The notes under the pieces are model-generated. The model saw nothing but the letters and a program-made list of their open reading frames with translations, had not been told where the DNA came from and searched no databases. DNA of 35,263 nt from IMG/VR virus record IMGVR_UViG_3300027759_000233, positions 1 through 35,263 of that record. One strand, 5' to 3'. The DNA comes from a virus. Position numbers and translations under genes: made by a program. Below are positions 7,681 to 15,380 of the stretch, piece by piece (the stretch's first letter is position 1; each line of letters starts with the position of its first letter).

Positions 7681-7992
7681 TCAAATAATCTTTCCACGGG
7701 TCTTGCCACGCTGGGCTATACCATCTGCTTGTGATATATAGCCACCTTCAGCGCAGTTCCATGCTCTAAGACTTTTGTTAATCCTAGAGTTCGGGTCGTT
7801 CGCTGTTTTTGCGGATGTCAATTTCTTTTTCATCCCGCTCATTCGGGCGCAAAAAGAGTCTCGCCTTGAGCCGCCCTCTGGTTGAGGCGGTTTCAAGTTG
7901 TGCCCTTCTCTCTTCGCAGAGGCTCGCCCTTTGGCGTTTAAACCGCCATTGGGGTTCTTGCCTTCCTTGCGTGTCCATGCGGGACTAGCCAT
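7681..7992 (-). CDS. Small basic phage protein with RGKTRGK tail
   Basis: A 103-residue basic protein. The first 80 residues (MASPAWTRKEGKNPNGGLNAKGRASAKREGHNLKPP...FCARMSGMKKK...LRAWNC) match a family of small phage and mobile-element proteins that I recall as DUF6321-like. In place of the usual end there is SQADGIAQRGKTRGKII, the tail carried by two neighbours. This looks like a family core with an added operon-wide C-terminal tag. The start overlaps the upstream gene by eight bases. Function is unknown. Confidence 0.62.
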   Translation of the reverse strand: MASPAWTRKEGKNPNGGLNAKGRASAKREGHNLKPPQPEGGSRRDSFCARMSGMKKKLTSAKTANDPNSRINKSLRAWNCAEGGYISQADGIAQRGKTRGKII

Positions 7993-8278
7993 AGAACACC
8001 GTAATACCAGTTATAGAACCAACACTCAATGTTAGATATAGCCCCGTAGAAGCCAAGATGCCTTCACCGGGAATCAAGATATAGGAAGTGTTTGGAGTAC
8101 CAAGACTTGCTATGTCCATTGTGTATAAGACAGCGCCACTAGAACTACCATTTCTAATCTCAAATGTTGCGGCTGTACTGGCTTTTGGGCTGATAACAAT
8201 ACCTTTTAGCCGTGTACGTCCAACATAATAAGAACCAGCCGAACTAAGGTGGGCGGATAGAACGTCAGTTTGCATCAT
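7985..8278 (-). CDS. Small virion structural protein
   Basis: A 97-residue, beta-rich protein (MMQTDVLSAHLSSAGSYYVGRTRLKGIVISPKASTAATFEIRNGSSSG...), without charged clusters or catalytic motifs. The start is an ATG seven bases after GGAG; a second ATG follows at once. It lies between a larger virion-type protein and the basic-protein run. A small capsid or appendage protein is plausible from composition and place. I do not recognise the family with certainty. Confidence 0.58.
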   Translation of the reverse strand: MMQTDVLSAHLSSAGSYYVGRTRLKGIVISPKASTAATFEIRNGSSSGAVLYTMDIASLGTPNTSYILIPGEGILASTGLYLTLSVGSITGITVFYG

Positions 8279-8330
8279 ATTAATTCTCCAAAAGTTAAAG
8301 CAGGGAGTTGCCTCCCCGCTAAGAATTAAT
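8279..8330 (-). terminator. Nested hairpin between virion genes
   Basis: On the minus strand, AGCGGGGAG and CTCCCTGCT pair around a GCAA tetraloop (8300-8319) and are followed by TTTAACTTTT. Outside this, AGAATTAAT (8322-8330) and ATTAATTCT (8279-8287) form a perfect 9-bp outer stem. The outer arm includes the stop codon of the upstream gene. It could be a weak terminator, an mRNA-stability element or a processing site; the T-run is interrupted, so full termination is unlikely. Confidence 0.5.
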
Positions 8331-9024
8331 CGAAGTTACCGTATGGGTAAGTTGTTGTGTTACCGATGTTGTTATCGGGTTGTGTATAGCGCACAGCAAA
8401 ATTAAATTTGCCGCCTGTAGGTGCTGCAACAGTAGTACCAGTGATTGACAACGTAAACACTACTTGAGATAGGTTTGATTGACCATTACCAAGAACAATG
8501 TCTGTTGAGGTGGACAACATGTTAATCAAGTTGGTTGCGGTATAAGAAGTTGTCTTACGACCAGCAGTACCAACAGTGGTAGTTCCCAATTGCGTAGAAG
8601 CGTAAGTAGGAGTTCCAGCGGCAGCGGTAGTTGCATTGGATACATAGATACTTACATCAGACAATGTAGCGCCACCTTCTCCAGTGATTGCGCTCAAGTA
8701 ATCAATAGTGATGTCTTGGATTGTGCAGCCTGTAGGCAAATACATAATAACGCCACGATATACCTGTGTACTTACATCCGTTGGAGGGGTTGTAGTGGTA
8801 GCAGGATATGCAGAAGACGGGGTAAAGAGTTGACCTTGTACGTTGGGGATGCCGTTAGCAAAAGCATAAAGCCCCGAAGTGCCAGAGTAACCAGCCGTAC
8901 CGGGAGTGGTAACAGAGAGGTCAATGTAAGCGTCTTGAACCAACTCAACGTAACCAACGTTACGCTGTGGACCAAAACGGTTATCGCCAGCAAGTACTGG
9001 ACCTTCAAAAGTAGAACGTGCCAT
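8326..9024 (-). CDS. Virion structural protein downstream of capsid
   Basis: A 232-residue Thr/Ser/Gly-rich protein (MARSTFEGPVLAGDNRFGPQRNVGYVELVQDAYIDLS...), with a C-terminal KFNFAVRYTQPDNNIGNTTTYPYGNFD. The N-terminal STFEGPVLAGDNRFGPxRNVGY is typical of conserved uncharacterised virion proteins encoded just after the major capsid gene in environmental phages. Beta-rich, no catalytic motif. It is separated from the capsid gene by a strong terminator and a 100-base structured leader, so it may be expressed from its own start point. Decoration, fibre or minor capsid are all possible. Confidence 0.6.
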   Translation of the reverse strand: MARSTFEGPVLAGDNRFGPQRNVGYVELVQDAYIDLSVTTPGTAGYSGTSGLYAFANGIPNVQGQLFTPSSAYPATTTTPPTDVSTQVYRGVIMYLPTGCTIQDITIDYLSAITGEGGATLSDVSIYVSNATTAAAGTPTYASTQLGTTTVGTAGRKTTSYTATNLINMLSTSTDIVLGNGQSNLSQVVFTLSITGTTVAAPTGGKFNFAVRYTQPDNNIGNTTTYPYGNFD

Positions 9025-9048
9025 GAAAAATGTCCTTATGCAAAAGTA

Positions 9049-9093
9049 ACTCTATCAATCGTTGCATCGTCTGCTGGGGCAGTGCGATAGAGT
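9049..9093 (-). other. Inverted repeat in leader of virion gene
   Basis: ACTCTATC (9049-9056) and GATAGAGT (9086-9093) form a perfect 8-bp inverted repeat with a 29-base loop that contains a further CTGC/GCAG stem. It lies between the terminator after the capsid gene and the start of the next virion gene, so it would fold in that gene's 5' leader. It may be an operator or a leader structure. No clear sigma-70 promoter was found beside it. Confidence 0.4.
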
Positions 9094-9126
9094 CAATCAC
9101 CCAGATGTTTAAATATACAACAAAAA

Positions 9127-9158
9127 ATAAAAAAGGGGGCGTTTAAACCCCCTTTATT
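9127..9158 (-). terminator. Strong terminator after major capsid gene
   Basis: On the minus strand, AAAGGGGG and CCCCCTTT form an 8-bp GC-rich stem around loop TTTAAACG, followed by TTTTTTATTTTTT. It begins immediately after the capsid stop codon at 9160. The loop and closing base pair contain one copy of the genome-wide palindrome GTTTAAAC (9141-9148). It probably tunes expression so that capsid exceeds downstream genes. Confidence 0.85.
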
Positions 9159-9159
9159 T

Positions 9160-10071
9160 TTAGTACGAACCAGAAGAACCGTACATACCCAATGGGTCAG
9201 ACCAGCCAAATGAGTAACGCTCACGAGACTTGTAACGGACGTTACCAGTATCGAAGTCGCCATCCATGCTGTTAGACAATGGGGTACGAACGAAGTGCTT
9301 CATGCCGTTAGGCACATCAGTTGTCAAGAACCAAGCATTGGTGTCGGTCAAGAAGTGGTTAATTGTGTAACCATCTGGAATCGAACCGTTGTTCTTGATT
9401 GCGTTGATGTCGTTGTTGTTAGTACCAACACGCAATTCAGTTTCGAGCAAACGAGTTGCAACGAACTGGAGAGCAGGAGGAACAACCAACTTCTTAGGCT
9501 TAGCAGCAATCAGCAAGCCACGCTCATCAGTCCAAGCGGCAATAGCGATAACTGCGTTTTCCAACGAAGTTTCGTTCAAGTCTGCTTGAGTTGTGGGAGT
9601 GTTGCCGTTAGTACCGCCAGAGACCAAAGGATGCGCTGTAGAGAACAAAGAAACGCCATCACCGCCTGTGTAGGCAGAAGAGAAGCCGTTGTTCAAAACT
9701 GCTGCCGCTTTAACTTGCTTGGTGTAAGCCATAGCACGAGCCAGACCCTTGGTATAACGAGCAGACAATGAGTCATACAAGTTATCTTCAATTGCTTCTT
9801 CAGTTAAGGAGAAGCCAAGAGCGATGGTTTCGTGGTTGTAGCGAGCAGTCCATGCTTCCTGTGCATTGTCATAAGCGATGGCAGAGCCTTCGTTTTTGAC
9901 AGGAGCAGCAGAGAAACCTGACAGTTTTGTTTCTTCTTCAAAAGAACGCTCAGAGGTTTCGGTTTCATAAATCTCTTTATGTTCCTCACCATAACGGGCG
10001 TACTCAAGACCAAACAAAGCGTTTAGACCGGGAAGGAGTTCCTTCAGTAGTTGTGCACGTGAAATAGCCAT
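9160..10071 (-). CDS. Major capsid protein
   Basis: A 303-residue protein with the layout of Mu gpT-like major head proteins: an N-terminal helix (ISRAQLLKELLPGLNALFGLEYARYGEE), an E-loop-like section (TKLSGFSAAPVKNEGSAIAYDNAQEAWTARYNHETIALGFSLTEEAIEDN), a spine helix (YTKGLARAMAYTKQVKAAAVLNNGF), SLFSTAHPL, and a C-terminal A-domain with KKLVVPPALQFVATRLLET and YKSRERYSFGWSDPLGMYG. Position after scaffold and decoration-type genes and before a strong terminator fits the most abundant virion protein. An RBS (AGGAG) precedes the ATG. Confidence 0.85.
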   Translation of the reverse strand: MAISRAQLLKELLPGLNALFGLEYARYGEEHKEIYETETSERSFEEETKLSGFSAAPVKNEGSAIAYDNAQEAWTARYNHETIALGFSLTEEAIEDNLYDSLSARYTKGLARAMAYTKQVKAAAVLNNGFSSAYTGGDGVSLFSTAHPLVSGGTNGNTPTTQADLNETSLENAVIAIAAWTDERGLLIAAKPKKLVVPPALQFVATRLLETELRVGTNNNDINAIKNNGSIPDGYTINHFLTDTNAWFLTTDVPNGMKHFVRTPLSNSMDGDFDTGNVRYKSRERYSFGWSDPLGMYGSSGSY

Positions 10072-10082
10072 GATTTAACTCC

Positions 10083-10910
10083 TTATGCGCCAGTGGCAGA
10101 GTAGTATCCATGTAGACCTTGGTTAAATTTAACCAAAATCTCAGGAAACTGGGTGAACACAAGCGTGGAACTTGCAACGAATGCTGTTGCTGGTGCTTGG
10201 TCTAACACAACAGAAGTTGCGCCAGCGGCAGCAGCAGTAGCGACAAATGAGCCAGATGAAATGATTTGACCATTTGAAGCCAGTGAAGCAACGTCAGTTC
10301 CTACAGGAAGAGCGTAAGGCAATGCAGAACATGTAACCGTAGCAGTAGAAATACTAGAGTAGGTTGCAGTTCCCAAACTTACGGAAGTCTCAGGCACAAC
10401 ACCAATCATACGCAAAGGCAGAGTGGTTGTTACTGGAGTTGCTGATGGAGCCAAGACAGCGTTTGCTGAATTGCCAGTGTTGGTGCTGCCAGTGTTGTTG
10501 ATAGCAGAAAGGTTAGTACCAATCATTGCAATCGCACCAGAAGCAACGGTAGTTCCAGAAGAACATACAACAGCCTTGAACACTGCATCAGGGTCATCCG
10601 AAACATAAGCCTGACAGTCACCAGCCAAGGTGCCAGAGGGCCAATATTGTGCGAATTGCTTCTGCTTAGTTACTGGGTTTGTGTATGTACATCCCAAGAA
10701 AATACCAACGGTCTGGTTCAAGCCAGTGCCAGTAGAAACGGAAGCCCTTTGGAGGCGACCACGGGAGAGAACAACGAAATCGCCATAAAAAATATCAGTT
10801 GCGTATCCGTAAATGATGGGGTACATGCGAGTACTGCCAGCAAAAACTTGACCGCCTAATAGATTTATTGGCTTTAGCCCGTAAGGGGCTGAGACAACAG
10901 GATAAGCCAT
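10083..10910 (-). CDS. Head decoration / capsid-associated protein
   Basis: A 275-residue protein (MAYPVVSAPYGLKPINLLGGQVFAGSTRMYPIIYGYATDIFYGDFVVL...). The APYGLKPxNLxGGQxFAGSTR opening is common in virion proteins encoded directly before the major capsid gene. The first part suggests a beta-barrel (YGDFVVLSRGRLQRAS), followed by a Ser/Thr/Ala-rich middle and a VLDQAPATAF segment. Its gene has a good RBS and lies twelve bases before the capsid gene. Capsid decoration or cement is the likeliest role, inferred from position and fold pattern. Confidence 0.62.
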   Translation of the reverse strand: MAYPVVSAPYGLKPINLLGGQVFAGSTRMYPIIYGYATDIFYGDFVVLSRGRLQRASVSTGTGLNQTVGIFLGCTYTNPVTKQKQFAQYWPSGTLAGDCQAYVSDDPDAVFKAVVCSSGTTVASGAIAMIGTNLSAINNTGSTNTGNSANAVLAPSATPVTTTLPLRMIGVVPETSVSLGTATYSSISTATVTCSALPYALPVGTDVASLASNGQIISSGSFVATAAAAGATSVVLDQAPATAFVASSTLVFTQFPEILVKFNQGLHGYYSATGA

Positions 10911-10926
10911 TTAAGACTCCTTTAAA

Positions 10927-11376
10927 TTAGGTTCCTTTACCAAAACTTGCCGAGGATTTACTCTCTTTAAAGATAGGCATCCTTGGGTCGCTTTGACGCA
11001 TTAAGTTATTGTCCACAGCCTCCGTCTGTTGCTTCGTCAGGTCATCGTAGTATTTCGCACGTTGCTCAACGAATTCTTCTGGAGTCTTGCAAAGCAATAA
11101 CCCACCAATCTCAATATTGCCGTTAAAGCGACTATTGGGGTCGATTAGCAGTTTAAACTTCGGTTGCTCTTCAATCTTTACTGGCTCATAACCTTCCCGC
11201 ATTGCTTTGGAAATATTACGTGGGTCAGCGTTGTTCAAAAGAGAAACACGAATCCATCTGTACTTGTAGCCGACTTCCTTGTCAGGTTCTGGCAAGAGTT
11301 CGGGAGGCATCCACTGCTTGGGGCGCTCCGTCAATACACGGTCTTCAAGTTCACGGGGTTTTCTGTTGGTCGCCAT
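10927..11376 (-). CDS. Conserved head-module hypothetical protein
   Basis: A 149-residue, charged protein (MATNRKPRELEDRVLTERPKQWMPPELLPEPDKEVGYKYRWIRVSLLNNADPRNISKAMREGYEPVKIEEQPKF...). The GYxYRWIRxxxxxxxDxxNxxxxxxEGYEPV pattern is recurrent in small proteins between scaffold and capsid genes of podovirus-like environmental phages. The role is unknown but is likely in head assembly. It follows the scaffold gene with a one-base gap. Confidence 0.6.
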   Translation of the reverse strand: MATNRKPRELEDRVLTERPKQWMPPELLPEPDKEVGYKYRWIRVSLLNNADPRNISKAMREGYEPVKIEEQPKFKLLIDPNSRFNGNIEIGGLLLCKTPEEFVEQRAKYYDDLTKQQTEAVDNNLMRQSDPRMPIFKESKSSASFGKGT

Positions 11377-11377
11377 A

Positions 11378-12322
11378 TTAAGACTCCATTTTTAGCACTG
11401 CTTGTGCGTATTGTTCAGGGGAAAGTCCAAGTTTTTTAGAGATAGCCAATTGGGATTGGGTTAATCTTATTTTCTTGGGGGCTGTGCTACGAGTCGCTGG
11501 TGCAACGTTCGTGCTTGGTCTTGTACGAGGTGACTCGTTTTGATTCTGTCTGTCGGTCTCAAATTTCTCTGGGAACCGTTGACGCATTGTTTCATCAATA
11601 CGCCTGTAGTATTCTTGTGATGATAACACCACGCCTTCGTCTTTAAGTTGTTCATGTAAGGCTAACGCCATTCCAGTCATCAACTTATCCTGACCAAACC
11701 AGCCGTTATCTTGTTGCCAAGCAACTGCGCTGGGGTCAGCACGAGGTGTTACCGCCTCTTGCCTAGTTTGTACTACAGGAGTTTCAATTTGTAAAGGGGC
11801 TGGTTTAAAGTTTTTAACTTTTTCTTGCCTTAACGCCACATCGGTGAGTTTTTGCTGGGCTTCAAGCATTTTTTCAGTATCGCCAGACTCGTAAGCCTCT
11901 CGATATGAGCGCTTTGCTTGCTCCATTTCCATCTCAACGTTTTTGGAAACGCTTTGCAAAATGCTCTTTTCGTTCTCATTTAAGTGGCTTTTGAGTCTTT
12001 TATTCTCTTCAATCACCTGTTGAGCAAACGCTAAAGCCTCTTGCTGCTCCCGCATTGCGGCATCTTTCTCACGTCTTTCATCGTGAGCCAACTTTTTCAT
12101 CTGCAAAAGTTTCTTTTTAACCTTTGCCGAGTAGTCGGTCATCTCGTCATCGTAGAGTTCTTCCTTTACATTCTCAGGAAGCGGGTCTACTCTGTCTTGT
12201 TCTGGTCTGTCATCCTCGATTTCTATCTCGATTTTGACATCGTCCTTCTCTTCTCCCTCTCTGGCGACAATTTCTGTCCCCTCGTCTGGAAATTTAAAGC
12301 CGGGTTTTTCAAATTCTGCCAT
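11378..12322 (-). CDS. Scaffolding protein
   Basis: A 314-residue, highly charged protein. The N-terminal 70 residues are very acidic (EKDDVKIEIEIEDDRPEQ), residues about 75-190 form a long coiled coil (KKKLLQMKKLAHDERREKDAAMREQQEALAFAQ... through ALRQEKVKNF), and a Pro/Thr-rich linker leads to a basic C-terminal helix (PKKIRLTQSQLAISKKLGLSPEQYAQAVLKMES). This is the usual build of phage scaffolds, with a C-terminal capsid-binding helix. Position between portal and capsid genes supports the call. Confidence 0.75.
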   Translation of the reverse strand: MAEFEKPGFKFPDEGTEIVAREGEEKDDVKIEIEIEDDRPEQDRVDPLPENVKEELYDDEMTDYSAKVKKKLLQMKKLAHDERREKDAAMREQQEALAFAQQVIEENKRLKSHLNENEKSILQSVSKNVEMEMEQAKRSYREAYESGDTEKMLEAQQKLTDVALRQEKVKNFKPAPLQIETPVVQTRQEAVTPRADPSAVAWQQDNGWFGQDKLMTGMALALHEQLKDEGVVLSSQEYYRRIDETMRQRFPEKFETDRQNQNESPRTRPSTNVAPATRSTAPKKIRLTQSQLAISKKLGLSPEQYAQAVLKMES

Positions 12323-12333
12323 TTGTACGCTCC

Positions 12334-12756
12334 TTATTTGCGTTTGATTCCTCTGGGGTCGTCTACCACACCCTCAACCGAGTCGTCATTAATCATGCGG
12401 AAGTCTTTGCCATGAATGACAAGACGTGAGCCTGAGTTGGGACGCACTAAGATGAAGTCGCCTTTCTTGCACCACGCTCCAGAGGGAAAACGGGTAGCAT
12501 CTTTGTAGCAATCTGGACCTAAATCCACTACAAAAAGAACGGTAGTAAGCATTTCTTCGTATCGCATAGTCTCTTGGGCTTTGATTAAGCCTATGTCGGA
12601 GCCATCGATTTCCTCTTCAGCCTCTGGAATAGCACAAAGAATGTGGTATCCACTGGGTTTTGGGAGTTGTTTTGCTTTTTCTTCAACAGTTCTGTTGATT
12701 GAACCAATAATTACGGGATTGTCTGGATTGGTAGCCAGTAGGATTTCAGTCGTCAT
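12334..12756 (-). CDS. GroES-like co-chaperonin
   Basis: A 140-residue protein. I chose the ATG at 12756 (preceded by GAGGAG) over a TTG four codons upstream. The C-terminal 105 residues follow the Cpn10 pattern: KPSGYHILCAIPEAEE, then TTVLFVVDLGPDCYKD...FPSGAWCKKGDFILVRPNSGSRLVIHGKDFRMINDDSVEGVV, with a putative mobile-loop region between. A phage-encoded GroES would pair with host GroEL to fold capsid protein, as gp31 does in T4. Its place beside portal and scaffold fits. The start overlaps the upstream gene by eleven bases. Confidence 0.7.
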   Translation of the reverse strand: MTTEILLATNPDNPVIIGSINRTVEEKAKQLPKPSGYHILCAIPEAEEEIDGSDIGLIKAQETMRYEEMLTTVLFVVDLGPDCYKDATRFPSGAWCKKGDFILVRPNSGSRLVIHGKDFRMINDDSVEGVVDDPRGIKRK

Positions 12757-12943
12757 CAGACTCCTCAAGGTTTTTTTGTAGGTCTTGGATGTTTAAACGG
12801 GCGGTGAGAAGACCTTTTATCTCTCCGACCATTGCTTTGTACTCCACGTAGTCTTTGGCGCTTCCGCTACCCAAGGCTTCTTGAAGTTGTGCCACTTTGT
12901 CATCTATCTTTTCAGACAGAAGTTTTAGGATTTTGTCGTTCAT
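12746..12943 (-). CDS. Small acidic coiled-coil protein after portal
   Basis: A 65-residue, mostly helical protein (MNDKILKLLSEKIDDKVAQLQEALGSGSAKDYVEYKAMVGEIKGLLTARLNIQDLQKNLEESDDD) with an acidic end. Its ATG overlaps the portal stop codon (ATGA), so it should be co-translated. Similar short helical proteins often follow portal genes in podovirus-like genomes. The role is unknown; a portal-assembly partner is a reasonable guess. Confidence 0.6.
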   Translation of the reverse strand: MNDKILKLLSEKIDDKVAQLQEALGSGSAKDYVEYKAMVGEIKGLLTARLNIQDLQKNLEESDDD

Positions 12944-15372
12944 GTGTTGCCTTTATTGATTCGGGCATCTTCTTTGGCTACCTCTACTCCTAGACGTAGT
13001 TTTTCTAGAGCCATTTTCTCTTGGCTCTCTATTGCATGGCGCTCTGCCTCTGCTTGGATTTTCATTTGCTCCATTTGAGCCTGTTGCTGTATACGCATAC
13101 GCTCGATGTCTTGCTGAGACATCTTTGCTTGCATATCGGCTTGGTCTTTTTGGGCTTTTCTTTGGGCATCTTGCTGTTTGACTTGCAGTTCTGCCTGTTG
13201 TAACTGGATAAGTGGGTCTTGCTGTTGCTCTTGAGCCTTCTGCTGTGCCGCTTGTCCCTTGTGCATTTCCAGTAACTGCTGGCTTGCCGTGGCAACCAAG
13301 CGAGAAAGTTGAACTTCGACAGAGGCTGGCAATGGCTTGTCTGGCTCTGGCAAGGTAACGCCCAGTTGTTTCTCAATTTGGGAGCGGTATTGGAATCCCA
13401 AGTGCTCTGCCATGTGCGCCTGTAAAGCCGCCATGATTTGGTTGGCTTGTGGGTTCTGTCCCAAAGTCTTCATCACTACGGGGTCAGTCATAAATGCCTG
13501 ATGCGCTGCAATGTGGGCATCGTGGTCTTGGTAGATGAACGCCTTCATTGGTTTGCCGTTGACCGAATTCATGTTTTCGCTGATTGGGTCTAGCGGTTGT
13601 GCGTCATCGTCCAGTTTCACCAACTTCTCTGCGTTCTTAATGCCCAAAACATCCAGCATCTGGCGATGCAGATAGGCTAGGTCGTAGAGTTGAGGCGCTG
13701 TTTGCGCCAGTTGGATAACCGCCTGATACTGAACAACCTTCTGCGATAGCGTAGCAGCGTTCGGGTCTGACACGGGAATAACATCCACCATGTCGTAATC
13801 GGATTTCTTAGCCTGTCTATCACCCTGCGTAGGTTCATATGGATACTCCTCTGGTGTGTAGTCCCGAATGATGTCTTTGAGGAGGCGCAACTCTTGTTTC
13901 AAAGAGTAATGGATACGGGCTTGTACCGCACTCATTACCTTCATGGTTCTCTCTAGGATTGCTAGAGTTGTACCCACTGGAGAGTTAGCCGACATATCCG
14001 ACACTTGGATGTCAGCCGCCCCTGCAAACCTACGCCCCTCTTCCACGATTTGGTTGAGCAAGGACATCAATACTTGGCTTGGCTCCTTGTAGGGAAGCGT
14101 CATTATGTTGTCTTTGATAGTTCCAGACGGAACATCTACGTCACGGAATTCTGCTGGCGCTATTGGTGTGTCGTCACCTTTGACTCGCAGACCACGAGTT
14201 TTGAAGCCACCGGGAAGATTTGACAATGTTCCTGCGTCCACCAATTGGCGAATAAGAGAAGTGCCAGACTTAGCAAAAGCACCGACAAGGTGGATAAGCC
14301 CAAAACAATAAAAGCCAAAGCCCGGCACGTATCCATAATGGACAAAGTGCGTTCTCTTTTGGTAAGTCTTATCGTCTTCTTGCCAATTTCTGCGGATAGA
14401 CAAACACTTCCTGCTACCCTTTTCAACCGTAACAACATACGGTAAAGCAATACCAGTAGGTTCACCATCTTTTCCTTTGTGCTCGTAGCCCTCTAGGTCA
14501 AGGTTGACGTGCATCTCCAATAGTTTGTAACGGTCATCGGTAGTAGCCCGAAAGCCCATCTTCTCGGCAATCTTCTTTTCTACCTCATCCATTGTGTTGT
14601 TGGGTTCACCCAAATCACAATCTAAGTAGAAACCCCCAACCTGCAATCTGCGGATTTCATTCTCTGTTTTCCGCATAACATGGGTAACACGTTCTGCACT
14701 CTCAAGATTAGACGCTCCATAAGGCACAACCACGTCTTCTGCTGGGAGGAAAATAGCCGCAGGGCGTTCCATGTTGGGGTCGTAGTAGACCTTCTTGAAA
14801 GCATTACCTGCTAGTCCCAAGCCCCAAAGCATGCGTTCGGTCTCAGGTCTGTACTCCACCATCACATCTGTGATTTGGTAATTCATGTCGTTTTGGACAC
14901 GCATTGCCGCATCTTTTTTCTCTGGCGTTTCTTTGCCAACGATTTCAGTCTTGACTGGACCTGCCGCTGGCAGGATTTCCATAATGGTTTCGGCTTGAAA
15001 CTTAACCAACGCCTCGGATAGCAGGGGGTGATAAACACCGCAAGCCCCAGCCCACGGGTCTGTTCTGTCTTCTATCTTCATGCCAAGGAGTTCTAGTCCA
15101 TCGACATAGGTCTGCATCCAGTCTCTGCGGGACGATACGTCATCGTCATAGTCGCTAATGAGTTCTTCTACGATAGATTGGATGACATCGTCATCTAGGT
15201 ATTCCGCAAGGTTGTCATCAAAACCTTCTTCGCTAGGTTCTATATCAATCTCTAAACCATCCATGCTGATGCGGACTGACTCTGGGTCTTCAATCTCTAT
15301 TTCAATATCGGGCGCATCTTCAAGGCTTTCTAATCCTTGGGGGGCTTGGTAGAGACTTTTTTCTATTGACAT
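12940..15372 (-). CDS. Portal protein
   Basis: An 810-residue protein, in the size range of the large portals of podovirus-like phages. The N-terminus is acidic (DIEIEIEDPESVRISMDGLEIDIEPSEE). The core has GLELLGMKIEDRTDPWAGACGVYHPLLSEALVKFQAETIMEILPAAGPVKT, a GLAGNAFKKVYYDP segment and FGFIHL/SGTSLIRQLVDAGTLSNLPGGFKTRG, followed by a Gln-rich coiled coil (about 690-800) that could form the barrel extending into the head. Portals form a twelve-subunit ring for DNA entry and for binding terminase and adaptors. Upstream is large terminase, downstream head genes. Confidence 0.85.
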   Translation of the reverse strand: MSIEKSLYQAPQGLESLEDAPDIEIEIEDPESVRISMDGLEIDIEPSEEGFDDNLAEYLDDDVIQSIVEELISDYDDDVSSRRDWMQTYVDGLELLGMKIEDRTDPWAGACGVYHPLLSEALVKFQAETIMEILPAAGPVKTEIVGKETPEKKDAAMRVQNDMNYQITDVMVEYRPETERMLWGLGLAGNAFKKVYYDPNMERPAAIFLPAEDVVVPYGASNLESAERVTHVMRKTENEIRRLQVGGFYLDCDLGEPNNTMDEVEKKIAEKMGFRATTDDRYKLLEMHVNLDLEGYEHKGKDGEPTGIALPYVVTVEKGSRKCLSIRRNWQEDDKTYQKRTHFVHYGYVPGFGFYCFGLIHLVGAFAKSGTSLIRQLVDAGTLSNLPGGFKTRGLRVKGDDTPIAPAEFRDVDVPSGTIKDNIMTLPYKEPSQVLMSLLNQIVEEGRRFAGAADIQVSDMSANSPVGTTLAILERTMKVMSAVQARIHYSLKQELRLLKDIIRDYTPEEYPYEPTQGDRQAKKSDYDMVDVIPVSDPNAATLSQKVVQYQAVIQLAQTAPQLYDLAYLHRQMLDVLGIKNAEKLVKLDDDAQPLDPISENMNSVNGKPMKAFIYQDHDAHIAAHQAFMTDPVVMKTLGQNPQANQIMAALQAHMAEHLGFQYRSQIEKQLGVTLPEPDKPLPASVEVQLSRLVATASQQLLEMHKGQAAQQKAQEQQQDPLIQLQQAELQVKQQDAQRKAQKDQADMQAKMSQQDIERMRIQQQAQMEQMKIQAEAERHAIESQEKMALEKLRLGVEVAKEDARINKGNT

Positions 15373-15380
15373 ATAAATCC

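Noticed and set aside
10047-10062. Second parS-like site in the capsid gene start
   Set aside because: Only the right half (CACGTGAAA) fits, about 12 of 16 bases, and the dyad is broken.
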